Below are positions 21,895 to 33,257 of a DNA stretch of 64,000 nt, piece after piece. A program made the translations under genes and the position numbers. The DNA is from Mesostigma viride (taxonomy: Eukaryota; Streptophyta; Mesostigmatophyceae; Mesostigmatales; Mesostigmataceae), in NCBI GenBank assembly GCA_009746045.1, contig RPFO01000184.1:283381-347380 (forward strand). The letters run 5' to 3'. Within the stretch, counting starts at the first letter, position 1. Every line of letters begins with the position of its first letter. The notes beneath the pieces are model-generated. The model saw nothing but the letters and a program-made list of their open reading frames with translations. It was not told the DNA's origin and did not search any database.

Positions 21895-22597
21895 AATTTT
21901 TCGAAACCGAGAAAGCAGATTGGACGACACTTGAAGGCTGACGTCCACACGTGAAGACCCACCAGAGCGCAGCGTTGAGCCGTTGACGGCGATGTGGCCC
22001 ACGGGCCCAGCAAAATAATGCACATCAATTGCATCGCGTCGCAAATGGCCGCTGGACAAATGGTATGGCTGTCGACAGCGACGTGCTCAGTTGGTCATGT
22101 TTGTTACAGGAAAGCTAGTGGTATTCTTGTACGCTTAGAAGCGTGGTTTTAAAGTCACCGATGCTGAGGTACGTTATGATGGGTCATGGAAACTCCTGGA
22201 CTGTGGGGGCCGTAAGCTCTGCTAGAGGTTGCTAGGATGACGACTGTCAGGGTAAGATGGTGGCACCCGGAATGACGCCTGGGTAAGCTCTGTTCGTGTT
22301 TGCTGGGCTTCGGAACAGTGGCGCATGCATATGTTGGCTTCCAGGCGGTCTCTTTCCATTTGTTCACGTCAGGAGCGGATACGGAGGCAACCAGGCTTTT
22401 CCAATACATCATGTCCCGCCATGCATGTATTCTACCGGCTTTAGCGCTCGGTTTCTTTTCATGTCGATCTGGGACGCTTTTGAACGTCGTTGCATTCATT
22501 ACTATGCTTTGAGGCCGTCTGTTTGAATTGTATTTCCGTCAGCCACGGGCAAGGAGGCCCAGTTTGCTCGGCCATAACATTCGTTGCGTCACTTCCC
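21895..22597. other. Right inner arm of the palindrome
   Basis: Inverted partner of 20996-21755, with roughly one difference in ten bases by eye. The segment around 21960-22030 matches the left GGGCCCGTGGGCCACA block. No gene is called. Confidence 0.6.
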
Positions 22598-23772
22598 GCA
22601 TGCCACGCATCCACCACCACACCCACGCACACATGCCACCCATCCGACACACCCACGCACGCATGCCACCCATCCAACACACCCACGCACGCATGCCACC
22701 CATCCAACACACCCACGCACGCATGCCAGCCACCCACCACACCCACGCACGCATGCCAGCCACCCACCACACCCATGCACGCATGCCAGCCACCCACCAC
22801 ACCCACGCACGTATGCCAGCCACCCACCACACCCACGCACACATCCACCACACCCACGCACGCAAGCCAGCCATCCACCACACCCACGCACGCAGGCCAG
22901 CCACCCACCACACCCACGCACGCATGCTACCCATCCAACACACCCACGCACGCATGCCAGCCCACCACCACACCCACGCACGCATGCCAGCCATCCACCA
23001 CACCCACGCACGCATGCCATGCATCCACCACCACACCCACGCACACAGGCCTGCCAGCCACCACACACACCCCACGCATGCATGCCAGCCCACCACCACA
23101 CGCACGCATGCCAGCCCACCACCACACCCACACAGGCATGCCACGCATCCACCACACCCACGCACGCATGCCAGCCACCCACCACACCCATGCACGCATC
23201 CACCACACCCACGCACGCATGGCAGCCATCCACCACACCCACGCACGCAAGCATGCCACCCACCACACCCATGCACGCATGCCAGCCACCCGCGACACCC
23301 ACGCACGTATGCTAGCCCACCACCACACCCACACATGCATGCCAGCCATTCACCACACCCACGCACGCATGCCAGCCATCCACCACACCCACGCACGCAT
23401 GCTAGCCCACCACCACATTCACGCACGCATGCCAGCCACCCACCACACCCACGCACGCATGCCAGCCACCCCAGACACCCACGCACGCAGGCCAGCCCAC
23501 CACCACATCCACGCGCGCATGCTAGCCCACCACCACATTCACGCACGCATGCCAGCCACCCACCACACCCACGCACGCAGGCCAGCCACCCATCACACCC
23601 ATGCACGCATGCCAGGCACCCACCACACCCACGCACGCATGCCACCCACCCACCACACCCACGCACGCATGCCAGCCACCCACCACACCCACGCACACAT
23701 GCTAGCCCACCACCACACCCACGCACACATGCCCACCACACCCACGCATCCCACCCAGCACACCCACGCCAG
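22598..23772. repeat. Right-arm 30-bp minisatellite (inverted copy)
   Basis: Units of ACCCACGCACGCATGCCAGC plus CACCCACCAC, the reverse complement of 19509-20640. The order of variant units differs from the left arm, showing independent unit turnover after the palindrome formed. The large predicted proteins here are artefacts of periodicity. Confidence 0.95.
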
Positions 23773-23844
23773 TCCTTGCATGTTTGGCAAGGGTCTCTTT
23801 GCAGAGAGACGATGTTACTCATTTGTGATAAAGTTCTCGAATTC

Positions 23845-24372
23845 CTGTAAGGGTCTAGCTGCAGCTAGACCCCTCCCAACTTCCCAGGTTTCATCCTTTT
23901 TGATTGCATGTAAGGGTCTAGCTGCAGGTAGACCCTCCCAATTATTGGTTGTTTTTTCGCATTCTTGTAAGGGTCTAGCTGCAGCTAGACCCCTCCCAAC
24001 TTCCCTGGTTTCATCCTTTTTGATTGCATGTAAGGGTCTAGCTGCAGGTAGACCCTCCCAATTATTGGTTGTTTTTTCGCATTCCTGTAAGGGTCTAGCT
24101 GCAGCTAGACCCCACCCAACTTCCAAGGTTTCATCCTTTTTGATTGCATGTAAGGGTCTAGCTGCAGGTAGACCCTCCCAATTATTGGTTGTTTTTTCGC
24201 ATTCCTGTAAGGGTCTAGCTGCAGCTAGACCCCTCCCAACTTCAATGTTTCATCTTTGTATGATTTGAGGGGTCTAGTTGCAGGAAGACCTCCCACTTAT
24301 TCGATGTTTATTTTTTGCGTTCACGGAAGGGTCTAGCTGCAGCGAGACCCCTCCCCAATTCGAGGTTGTGAA
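23845..24372. repeat. Right-arm ~120-bp tandem repeats (inverted copy)
   Basis: About four units, the reverse complement of 18808-19460, ending outward in the same variant unit (GGAAGGGTCTAGCTGCAGCG) that ends the left arm. Outside it a diverged ~100-bp segment still pairs with 18699-18807. Confidence 0.9.
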
Positions 24373-24632
24373 ACATGCTTTTGTGCGGGGGTACTTGATT
24401 CGTCGAATACTTTCGAAATGCCTCCGTTGCTTTGCATCATTTTTTGTAAATGTTTTCGAGCGACGCGTCGTAGACTACAGGTGCTTGACGACGGTATGCG
24501 TGACTGTGTTTTTGTTGTGTTATGTGCAGCCCGAGACATTGACGGTAATGAAACTTTTGAAGGGTGAGGCGGGCTATTAAGTGGATAAGGCCATAATCCG
24601 CTTGCCATACTAAGTGCTTGCTATGTGTTGAG

Positions 24633-24878
24633 ATGGCGGGTGCGGGTGCCGTCGGCGCGCAAATTAAGTTGTGCGAGAGTGTAGCTTACACAGATAACTG
24701 GCTGGACCACATTGCGATGTTGGAAGCCATAGCGTGATCCCTAATCGGGAACAGTGTCAAGGAGGACTACATTTTTCATGTTTTGAAGATTGCCGAATCG
24801 TGCATTTTACAGTTGAAGTCGGATGTTGGGAGTGTCATACCTTGTCGTGCTTTTTTATGGGCGACGCTCGTTGATTGA
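24633..24878 (+). pseudogene. Short broken gene, 82 codons with one internal TGA
   Basis: ATG at 24633 opens a frame that is coding-like (M-A-G-A-G-A-V-G-A-Q-I-K-L-C), meets TGA at 24735-24737, then continues in the same frame with K-E-D-Y-I-F-H-V-L-K-I-A-E-S-C to a TGA at 24876. No family is recognised. It could be the remnant of a host or transposon exon. Confidence 0.35.
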
Positions 24879-27084
24879 TTTGGCGAGTCCAGAAGTACAA
24901 GTTTGAGGGTTGTGATGAACGGGAAAGGATGTATACTAATTAATTAATTAGACTTGTGCTCCCGTTGGGGAGTCACGGAGCATTAACCCCGATGGATCGA
25001 TGGATGGATGGAAACGGTGTATATGGAAAACCGTGATACTTGCTGCCATGTGGTTGTCTCCTTAATGTTTCAAATATATAAGACAGCCGGCACTTGCTCA
25101 TTGACGTTTCTGTGGCTCGCCCCTTGGCTCTTAGCCATGTGCGCATGGTTCAGTTGGTGCATCCCAGGCGGCGGCCGGGCTACCCGGCGGATCGGGTTGA
25201 GCGGGCCAAGCCCACGGCCTAAGGCGATGTCGGGCACCACCGTGTGGTGCCCTTCGTCTTGGAGTTCGGGGCCTTGGGGACCCTTACCGCCGGCTTCTTT
25301 AAGGAGTAAGTAAGTACCTGCGGAAGTTCTTTTAAGGAGTGTTGCCCGCGGCTCCGGGAGGACTGCGTGGACCTGGAGGGCTAGCGGGCCCCTGGGTCGG
25401 CGCGGACCTGGACGCCGTACTGTTTAGGCTTGTTGTTGTTGTTGTTGTGTCTCACGCCGCACATGGGCAGCAGAGAATCTGTAGTGGCCGAGGGCCGGAT
25501 ATATTTAGTATCGGTGGTACTATCAAGGAGACAACCAGCAGTACTATGTTTAGGCTTAGGCCCAGTCTAGTACACGGAAAGTTGGGAAGCCGATAACCCA
25601 AAGAATAAAGCTTGGTCAACGCGAGTCAGCGCATGGAATCCAGTAGAATCTGGCAGCGAGGAACGGATAACGCTCGGATTGTCTTTTTCATTTGTCTCGA
25701 TAAAACTCTCAAAAAAAAAAAATGCCTGATCAAGCAGTAATTCTGGGTTGCTGCCCAGGCATTTGACACCGATTTTCGTGAGTTTTCGTGTAGTTGGCTA
25801 GTTGCCCCCGTGTCCAGGATTTCAGAAATCGGACGTATCCAACGCAGGTCAACCTTCCTTTACGGGTTTGGTGTGCGTCGAAAAGACGATTCCAGGTATT
25901 AAGAATCTCTGCTTACCGTATTTGACGGACGACTTCCCGATTCCTCCGCCGACCCTTGAATCTTCATGTCGGCTCTCAGGAACTTTCACTTTTGCCCCCC
26001 CCAACTTTCCGTGCCTTGAGTACGTAGTAAGATTATGCCAGCCCGGGTCTATCTGCGAGGAGAGGTTGAAGGACGAACCGCACCATGTGCAAAGACAACA
26101 AGGGTAAATTATAAGAAGGGTAATCTAAAATTTCTGCGAGTGGATTGTGTCCTCACTTGATATCCAAACTTTGGCAATCCCTCTTCTTCTAATAACTCGA
26201 TTTTAGTCACTCGTTGATGGGTTGATCGGTATGCGCGCAGGTAAGGAGGATGTGGAGCGGATCCTACACTTGGCAAATGTGGCGGTGGACTTCGGACCAG
26301 CGGCTCAACATGCTGACACTTCCGGAGGGAAGGCTAAGGGGGCGGAAGAGAGGCTAAGGGGGCGGGCAATGAGGGTGATGAGAAGCCCACGTTGGAAATG
26401 AGACTTATTAAGTGAGACAACTATGGACGGGGAAAAAGACTTTGGAGCACGAGAGGCCTTTTGGTCTGATGGGTGGACTTCTGCCGTTATGAAGGCAGGG
26501 AACAAGGATCCGGAGAATCCAATGTATGCAAAGTTAGAAGACGTGATGCTTTATGGGCAGATGTCTGGATACGACACCAATAGGAGGGTCGTCAGTCGCA
26601 CTTAATTTTTTGAGGGCCTTATCCGTAATTTCGCTTCCGCAATCTGCTCTTGCGTTTTCGACTTCCTCCTCTTGCTGTCCGTCAGCTCTGCCACCTTTAT
26701 CACGTAGTCTAGCGGCATCCAGTACAACTGCCTCTTCAACTTCCCTCCGTCCTCCCCCACAGGAAAAAAGTTGAGGGGAAATGATGAGCGCTCCATGTGG
26801 TTGGCAGTGCTCGTCCTATTGTTTTAGATTCGAAGTTTAGGTTGTTGTCGAGTCTCTCCATGTGAAATATACCCTTAGATTGACATGTTTTACTAAATTT
26901 CAAGCCTCTCGATGTGGAATGTACGCTCAAATTGACATGAATTAAGCATTATGACACCAAATTAGCTCGAAAATACGCGATCGGACGCCAAATTCGCGCG
27001 AAAAAACGCGATCGGACGATTGAAACTAGCGTTTTTTTCTTGCAAAATGCGCAAAAAATGACCCCATTCCGCGTGGGACCACCC
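24879..27084. other. Mixed non-coding sequence with possible short exons
   Basis: 24955-25012 repeats the 8985-9045 block. 25140-25420 is GC-rich. A 13-A run near 25712 follows a segment that could be a retroposed tail. Exon-like pieces occur after a CAG acceptor at about 26240, on the + strand at 26423-26605 and on the minus strand at 26602-26796; all are short, unassigned and without a common reading. The right terminal repeat of TE-D ends at 27084. Confidence 0.4.
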
Positions 27085-27152
27085 TGCGCATTCACGTCTT
27101 CACCACGCGTAGGTGACTCCAGTTAACGTTTACGCGCAGCTCATCAGTTTCT

Positions 27153-27786
27153 ATGGCGCCCAAGCTCAAGAAGAAGGCCACGATGTCGCGGGAGGAGGAG
27201 GACGTGGGCCGGCGGCGCAAGAAAAGCCGCAACTTGATTTCCTCCGAATCCGAATCCGAATCCGATTCCTCTTCCTCGTCGTCCTCCGACGAGGACGACG
27301 ATATTGCCCCGGTGGCACCGGCCACCACGTCCTCCTCCGGCAGGAACCTCAATGGCCTGCAACTCGCGGCGAACAAGTCGGAGGAGAGCCTCAGGCAGGA
27401 GGTGGCGGCCTTGAAACAAGACGTCGCCAGTCTCATGACGCGACTGGGCACCAAACTGCCCAAGAATTTCGTGGGTTGCACATTACGCATTATATAGCTT
27501 ATTTGCTGAACTTTTTTGCTTTACACGATTCATTATTCCAGATTTCTAACTTCGCACTTTCTCTATCTTGCACATTGCACGTTTGCAGAAGACAACCCCA
27601 GCTTTTTCGGCCGCTGCATGCCGAACACCTCTCCCGGCATTGCTTGTCCATTCGCGCTGATGTCGGGAAAGAGGTTCAGCGGGACCAGGAGCGGTCCGTC
27701 AGGGAGTCGGGAATGCGTGGCGCGATCGCCATGTTCTTCCAGGAGGCGGGCATCGTGAAGAGCCCCGCCGACTCGGTTCCTGCGGA
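27153..27786 (+). pseudogene. 5' part of a spliced gene disrupted by TE-A
   Basis: Exon 1 from ATG 27153 encodes a lysine/arginine-rich N-terminus, then a run of E-S and S/D residues (about residues 30-55) typical of acidic serine-rich nuclear proteins, and a coiled-coil segment (E-E-S-L-R-Q-E-V-A-A-L-K). A donor lies near 27470 and an acceptor GTTTGCAG near 27588. Exon 2 reads G-M-R-G-A-I-A-M-F-F-Q-E-A-G up to V-P-A-E, where TE-A begins. The reading resumes at 40038. It lies 68 bp from the right end of TE-D. No family is recognised. Confidence 0.6.
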
Positions 27787-27846
27787 AGTTAAGTAATGCA
27801 ATACACATTACTTTTGCATACTTGCAAGTATGCAAAAGTAATCCGG

Positions 27847-28094
27847 CAAGCACTGGAAAAACGGCCGACGTTTTAATAGTCAAGGCCACGAAAGTCGCAT
27901 CCTCTTCGCATCGTCGCGCGTCGGCGCATTGCGATTTTCATCCCGACGCAAAACCAGGCGAGTACGCCTGTTTTGATCCACGCCGGCGCAGGTCCGGCTA
28001 TCACGCCAGACATGGAGGACGCCGAGTTTGCGTACGAGTACTGCGACTTTTGTGGCCTTGACTATTAAAACGTCGGCCATTTTTCCAGTGCTTG
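27847..28094. mobile_element. 248-bp MITE
   Basis: Near-perfect ~50-bp terminal inverted repeats starting CAAGCACTGGAAAAACGGCC. The interior is unique and about 150 bp. The target duplication is not clear (CGG nearby on both sides). Non-coding. Confidence 0.75.
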
Positions 28095-28231
28095 TCGGCA
28101 TTTAGTCGACACTTCGACGGCATTTCGCGGGGGCGGCGGCGACACAGGCGCAGGCGGCAATACTCGACAGTTTTGTACATACTTTGTTTTGCTGCTTTGC
28201 TCCAGTGTTCTAGGACAGCTTGTAGTGCATC

Positions 28232-28980
28232 ATGGCAGACGGGCGCCGTAGCAAGGGTGCCCCAGCCAGTGGGAATAATGGTGGTGCTGGTAGTGGGACA
28301 GCTCACGTAGATGACGTGGGTGTCACCGGGGAAATAACCACTATACATCACAACAATAATAATACACAAGCTGTGCATGGATTTCACCTTACCACTCAGG
28401 GCTTATTAATTGTAAATCAGCTACAACCTGTGACATCTGACTCCAAGCCTAAGCAGGCTGAAGAGTTTGTAGAAGGGCTGGAAGGGTTTCCTAGTTTGTA
28501 CGGGGGTACCAACTACTATCAAATCTGGACAGGCAGCAGCACGTTTGGCAAGTGCACTGACCAGATCAAGGACCTAACCAGGGAATGCAAAAGGGCCAAC
28601 AAGGCCTGGGCAGTCTATGTAGCTGAGCTGAAGGAGCTGCTTGAAGACCAGCGCAAGAAGGTCGGCATCCATTGGCAAGACAAGTATCAAGGGTGGGAGG
28701 TCAAAGGGGATCTCATCCAGAATTTCCTTAACTATTGCAAAATGGTTGAGGAAGGCAGGGCCCACGGGTTCAACGTGGCAGACAATATAGCCCTGACCAA
28801 CTGGTTGAAGGTCTCTGGGCTGGATAAGGCCACACGTGGATCTCTCAAGGTCATGTGTGCTCCTCACTCCACCATGAAGGCCTACAAGGTCATCATCAAG
28901 CAGGCCCTCGAAGCTGAGGAGCTGTTTGAGGGTGGGGTGCCAGCAGTGAAGGCAACCCAGGCAGGTGGGCGTACCCAGGG
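28232..28980 (+). pseudogene. gag: gag, 5' part, of retrotransposon copy 2
   Basis: ATG at 28232 starts an intact gag N-terminus of the copy 1 family (A-D-G-R-R-S-K start, low-complexity G/N/H region to about residue 45, then the helical capsid-like domain). The frame here is intact where copy 1 is shifted. It is interrupted at T-Q-G by TE-B, whose removal joins it to 37361. No LTR is recognised upstream; only ~130 bp separates the ATG from the MITE, so this is a fragment. Confidence 0.8.
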
Positions 28981-29649
28981 CCCTGCCAGCCGTTAAGAAT
29001 GTACTCCAGCACAAGTACATTTTGAGTTTTTCCAAGTTTCTTGTTTTTTGCTTGTTTCAAGTTCAGTTTTGCATAAAAAGTGTCCCCATAGCCCCTGGAT
29101 CTCATCTGGAGGTAGTTGAACTAGTATATGCTACAATATACTAGGTTGTACTATTTTCTACTACATTTATACTATAATGTACTAAATTGAACTACATATG
29201 AACTAAATGTAACTGTGATTGATGCCCCTGTAACGTCTCCCAATGCTCAATAACAGGTCTGGCCACCATTGGTGACCTCCTAGAGCCATTCACAGCTGCA
29301 TTTCGTGGATCACCGCACAAAAAAAAAAAGTTTTACTTAGCCTTATCAACATGGGAATGAGGGCTTTGGTGTGCAAACATGCATGTGTGCTAAAAATTGG
29401 ACATTCTGACACTGCGCGAGAGTCTGGTAATACTTAAGCACTTCAGGTCATGATCGAAGTATAGAATGAACTGATGCAAGCAATCAAGCATTATGCAAGG
29501 AATGGAATGCTGCAATGAATTTTAGCAGTAATACTTGCAACTAGGGAACACACGATAAAGTCACGAATCTGACATGCATTGTGCCGTCATGGCACATGCA
29601 TGAACATGTACACGAACAGAGGATCACGCGGACGCCCACGTGCACGCGC

Positions 29650-31015
29650 ATGGCAATCCCCATGCCCCCCCCCCCACACACACACACAAGCCCCAACTCC
29701 AAACATTGCACCAATGACCCACCCACCCAAACCCAACCCCAGCCCCCCTGACCCCCCAACGCCCATGCACACGCCCATGCCCCCCCCGCCGCCCCCCCCC
29801 GCCCCCGCCCCCGCCCCCGCCCCGCCCCCGCCCCCGCCCCCGCCCCCGCCCCCGCCCCCGCCCCGCCCCGCCCCCGCCCCCGCCCATGCCCATGCCCCTG
29901 CCCCCGCACCCGCCCATTCTCACCCACGCCCACGCCCACGCCCACGCCCACGCCCACGCCCACGCCCATGCCCACGCCCACGCCCACGCCCACGCCCACG
30001 CCCACGCCCACGCCCACGCCCACGCCCACGCCCACGCCCACGCCCACGCCCACGCCCACGCCCACGCCCACGCCCACGCCCACGCCCACCCTAGCCTCAC
30101 CCCTACTCCAAGCCACAATTATACCCAAAGCCACAGCCAGAAGTAGAGCGCAGCTGCAACAATAGCAGACGTAGCTGAGACACACACCTACCCACGCCAA
30201 CGCCCACGCCCACGCTCACGCCCACGCCCACGCCCACGCCCACGCCCACGCCCACGCCCACGCCCACGCCCACGCCCACGCCCATGCCCACGCCCACGCC
30301 CACGCCACGCCCACGCCCACGCCCACGCCCACGCCCACGCCCACGCCCACGCCCACGCCCACGCCCACGCCCACGCCCACGCCCACGCCCACGCTCACGC
30401 CCACGCCCACGCCCACTCCACGCCCACTCCCACGCCCACGCCCACGCGCACGCGCACGCCCACGCCCACGCCCACGCCCACGCCCATGCCCACGCCCACG
30501 CCCACGCCCACGCCCACGCCCACGCCCACGCCCACGCCCACGCCCACGCCCACGCCCACGCCCACGCCCACGCCCACGCCCACGCCCACGCCCACGCCCA
30601 CGCCCACGCCCACGCCCACGCCCACGCCCACGCCCACGCCCACGCCCACGCCCACGCCCACACCCACACCCACGCCCACGCCACGCCCACGCCCACGCCC
30701 ACGCCCACACCCACGCCCACGCCCACGCCCACACCCACACCCACGCCCACGCCCACGCCCACGCCCACGCCCACGCCCACGCCCACGCCCACGCCCACGC
30801 CCACGCCCACGCCCACTCCCACGCCTACGCCCACGCCCACGCCCACGCCCACGCCCACGCCCATGCCACGCCCACGCCCACGCCCACGCCCACGCCCACG
30901 CCCACGCCCACACCCACGCCCACGCCCACGCCCACGCCCACGCCCACGCCCGCGCCCATGCCCACGCTCACGCCCACGCCCACGCCCACGCCCGCGCCTG
31001 CGCCCACCCTAGCCT
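29650..31015. repeat. (CCCACG)n and C-rich hexanucleotide tract, ~1.3 kb
   Basis: A poly-C/CCCCCG zone (29665-29890) leads into two long (CCCACG)n arrays (29920-30088 and 30190-31005). Between them is a ~100-bp unique piece containing ACTCCAAGCCACA, which is repeated after the second array (about 31020). The array-plus-unique-piece is therefore itself duplicated. All ORFs here are artefacts. Confidence 0.95.
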
Positions 31016-31273
31016 CACCCCTACTCCAAGCCACAAATGCACCGTAAGCCACAGCCAGAAGTACAGCACAGCAGCGACAATTGCAGACTTAGCCCAGACA
31101 CACACCTACCCACGTCAATGCCCCTGCCCAGAGACTCGCGGCCTCATCCCACCCCCCTGCACGAACAGTTCCCAAACAAAAGAAAAGGCAAACAAAAGGA
31201 ACAAGAGTAGCAAGCTGCATTGCGAGCACATATGCCAGTTCTGGTGCACATGCCAGGCCGAAAGCAACTCATG

Positions 31274-31446
31274 ATTGCCCCTGCCCCTGCCCCTGCCCCT
31301 ACCCCTGCCCCTGCCCCTGCCCCTGCCCCTGCCCCTGCCCCTGCCCCTGCCCCTGCCCCTGCCCCTGCCCCTGCCCCTGCCCCTGCCCCTGCCCCTGCCC
31401 CTGCCCCTGCCCCTGCCCCTGCCCCTGCCCCTGCCCTGCCCCTGCC
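31274..31446. repeat. (CCCCTG)n hexanucleotide tract
   Basis: About 28 copies of CCCCTG in a row, with one TACCCC variant near 31298. A variant of the neighbouring CCCACG unit. Confidence 0.95.
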
Positions 31447-32642
31447 ATCACCATTCTAACCACCACACATTACGAAAAGCAAGAAGAAATTATAATAATA
31501 ATAAGAAGAAATTATAAGAAGAAGAAATAATAATAATAAACAAGCACAAAGTTGACTGCACATGCGACTGTACCAGTTAGGCACGTAGCAAATTTTAGCT
31601 GCAGCTTCAATTTCAACTTCATTGCAATTGCAAGTGTGACTGCATGTGTAATTGCACTACCAATGCCTAATGCCCACTGCATGTGCCCAGTGCGAATGCA
31701 ATTCAAAAGCAACATGCAATCGAAATTACAGCTGAAGCCGGCTATTAACAAAGATATTTAAAGCAGTTGTTAACTACAGAGACCCAATGAAAATGCAAAT
31801 GCAATGAAAAAGCAACAGAAGTTGAAGCCACTGCCACTCTACCTGCCGACAGTAACACCACCGCCAGCACCCACTCATATCCCAACGACAAGGAAATAGA
31901 ATTGCCCAAAGCCAGACATACATTGGGACGCATAAGCAAACGGCAACGCAAGCGCACATGCAAATGTATACGCAAAGGCAAAGGCAAAGGCAAACGCAAA
32001 CGCAAACGCAAACGCAAGCTTGTCATGTACCTACGCTTAACTGCAAACGCAAACTGTGCACGAAGCAAAAAGATTGGATGGCCAAGATCATGGCAAATAC
32101 GAGGGCCGAAAACAATCCAACTTCATCTAAATGTCCGAAATCCTCACGACGTTTCGATGCGCGCTTGAATGTCGAAGGCCTGCGCCGATTATCGATCATA
32201 AGTCGAATGTGTAATTGTCGGCTTATGAGAACTGCTTTGCGACAGTATCACGTCAGGCCGTTCCTGTGCAGCCATTTTCCCTGTGCAGCGGGTGGACAAC
32301 GTTCACTTTCCGCATTATTCATGGCTATCGAAGTTAATTCTTACCGACCCCGGCTGCCATGGCCACTGGCCACGCATATCAAGTTCAGGTATTCCCGACC
32401 TGTAGCGCAGCAGATTTCTGTCGGAAGGCATCCTAAGCATCGTGATAAAAGAAATCCGAACAGTAGACATTCATGCTGCATCTAAGGACATTATGGCATT
32501 TGTATATACTGCAAGTACATGTATCGACATTGCCGTGATTGCTAACCCCGACTCACCATGAACAGGAACTTTCCCTCTGCCTCCATGAAATGTACTTCGT
32601 GAAATGTACTGTAATACATATGATGTACTACGATGATAATCA
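31447..32642. other. Non-coding stretch in TE-B
   Basis: It has a short (TAA)n/(GAA)n zone at 31490-31540 and a run of (GGCAAA)/(CGCAAA) hexamers at about 31970-32010. Otherwise the sequence is unique and I see no gene. Confidence 0.6.
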
Positions 32643-33257
32643 TCCCAGCAAAGCCATAGCACACCTTCCGTTTCGACCGCCATGTCGGCCACTAGTCCGG
32701 ATAGCTCAATGTGCACCTGACCTTGACACTAATCGCACAAACAGCCACAATTTTGCAAGCAAGAAGACATGGCTACCTCGGCATTTCATGAAATGTACTT
32801 CGTGAAATGCATTTCGTGAAATGTACTAAGGAACGTGATTGGCCGGCGTTCGCTCGCCAAATCTCGCAAAATGTACTAAGGCACGTGATTGGTCCCGCAA
32901 AATGTACTAAGGAACGTGATTGGCCGGCGAAGATTCTGTTTGCTGCAATTAAAATTCCCTACAGAATCTTCGCCGGCCAATCACGTTCCTTAGTACATTT
33001 TGCGGGACCAATCACGTGCCTTAGTACATTTTGCGAGATTTGGCGAGCGAACGCCGGCCAATCACGTTCCTTAGTACATTTCACGAAATGCATTTCACGA
33101 AGTACATTTCATGAAATGCCGAGGTAGCCATGTCTTCTTGCTTGCAAAATTGTGGCTGTTTGTGCGATTAGTGTCAAGGTCAGGTGCACATTGAGCTATC
33201 CGGACTAGTGGCCGACATGGCGGTCGAAACGGAAGGTGTGCTATGGCTTTGCTGGGA
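32643..33257. repeat. Perfect 297-bp inverted repeat with 21-nt loop
   Basis: Arms 32643-32939 and 32961-33257 appear identical base for base in inverted orientation. The inner part holds three GGAACGTGATTGG/GGCACGTGATTGG motifs, each next to AAATGTACTAAG. The right arm contains the ATG of the membrane/Cys ORF, so the left arm encodes the same first residues on the minus strand. It can act as a bidirectional start region or give a dsRNA hairpin. Confidence 0.9.

Larger units (their letters stand above)
18699..24478. repeat. Giant imperfect palindrome (~5.8 kb) of foldback type
   Basis: Going inward, each arm has the same modules in mirror order: a diverged outer ~100 bp, ~120-bp repeats, 30-bp minisatellite, a unique ~370-460-bp inner segment and a central ~210-bp inverted repeat around a ~140-bp loop (about 21755-21894). 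The arms differ by substitutions and by about 355 bp present only in the left arm (20641-20995), so it is not a simple assembly fold. Drosophila FB elements have the same design: long inverted repeats made of tandem subrepeats. No transposase is evident. Confidence 0.8.
16771..27084. mobile_element. Candidate 10.3-kb DNA element (TE-D) with ~70-bp inverted termini
   Basis: The left end GGGTGGTCCCACGCGGAATG (16771) and the inverted right end (to 27084) match for about 70 bp with a small indel, including ACGCTAGTTTCAATCGTCCG. The flanks carry TGCG on both sides (16767-16770 and 27085-27088), a possible 4-bp target duplication. No transposase is recognised inside; the interior is dominated by the giant palindrome at 18699-24478. 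Confidence 0.5.

Noticed and set aside
21098-22499. Protein-like reading shared by both palindrome arms
   Set aside because: Similarity follows from the inverted repeat itself, and the complementary strand is also open, so coding cannot be inferred.
19506-23850. Large His/Pro/Thr/Ala-rich ORFs up to 592 codons
   Set aside because: They follow a 30-bp minisatellite whose period is divisible by three; overlapping frames and both strands are equally open.
18699-24478. Palindrome as a missed-adapter or assembly artefact
   Set aside because: The arms differ by substitutions, repeat order and a 355-bp segment present in one arm only.
27847-28094. Clear target-site duplication of the MITE
   Set aside because: CGG occurs near both ends but is not directly adjacent on each side.
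29541-31517. P-T-P-T, H-A-H-A and G-V-G-V proteins
   Set aside because: Artefacts of hexanucleotide repeats; no codon preference distinguishes one frame.
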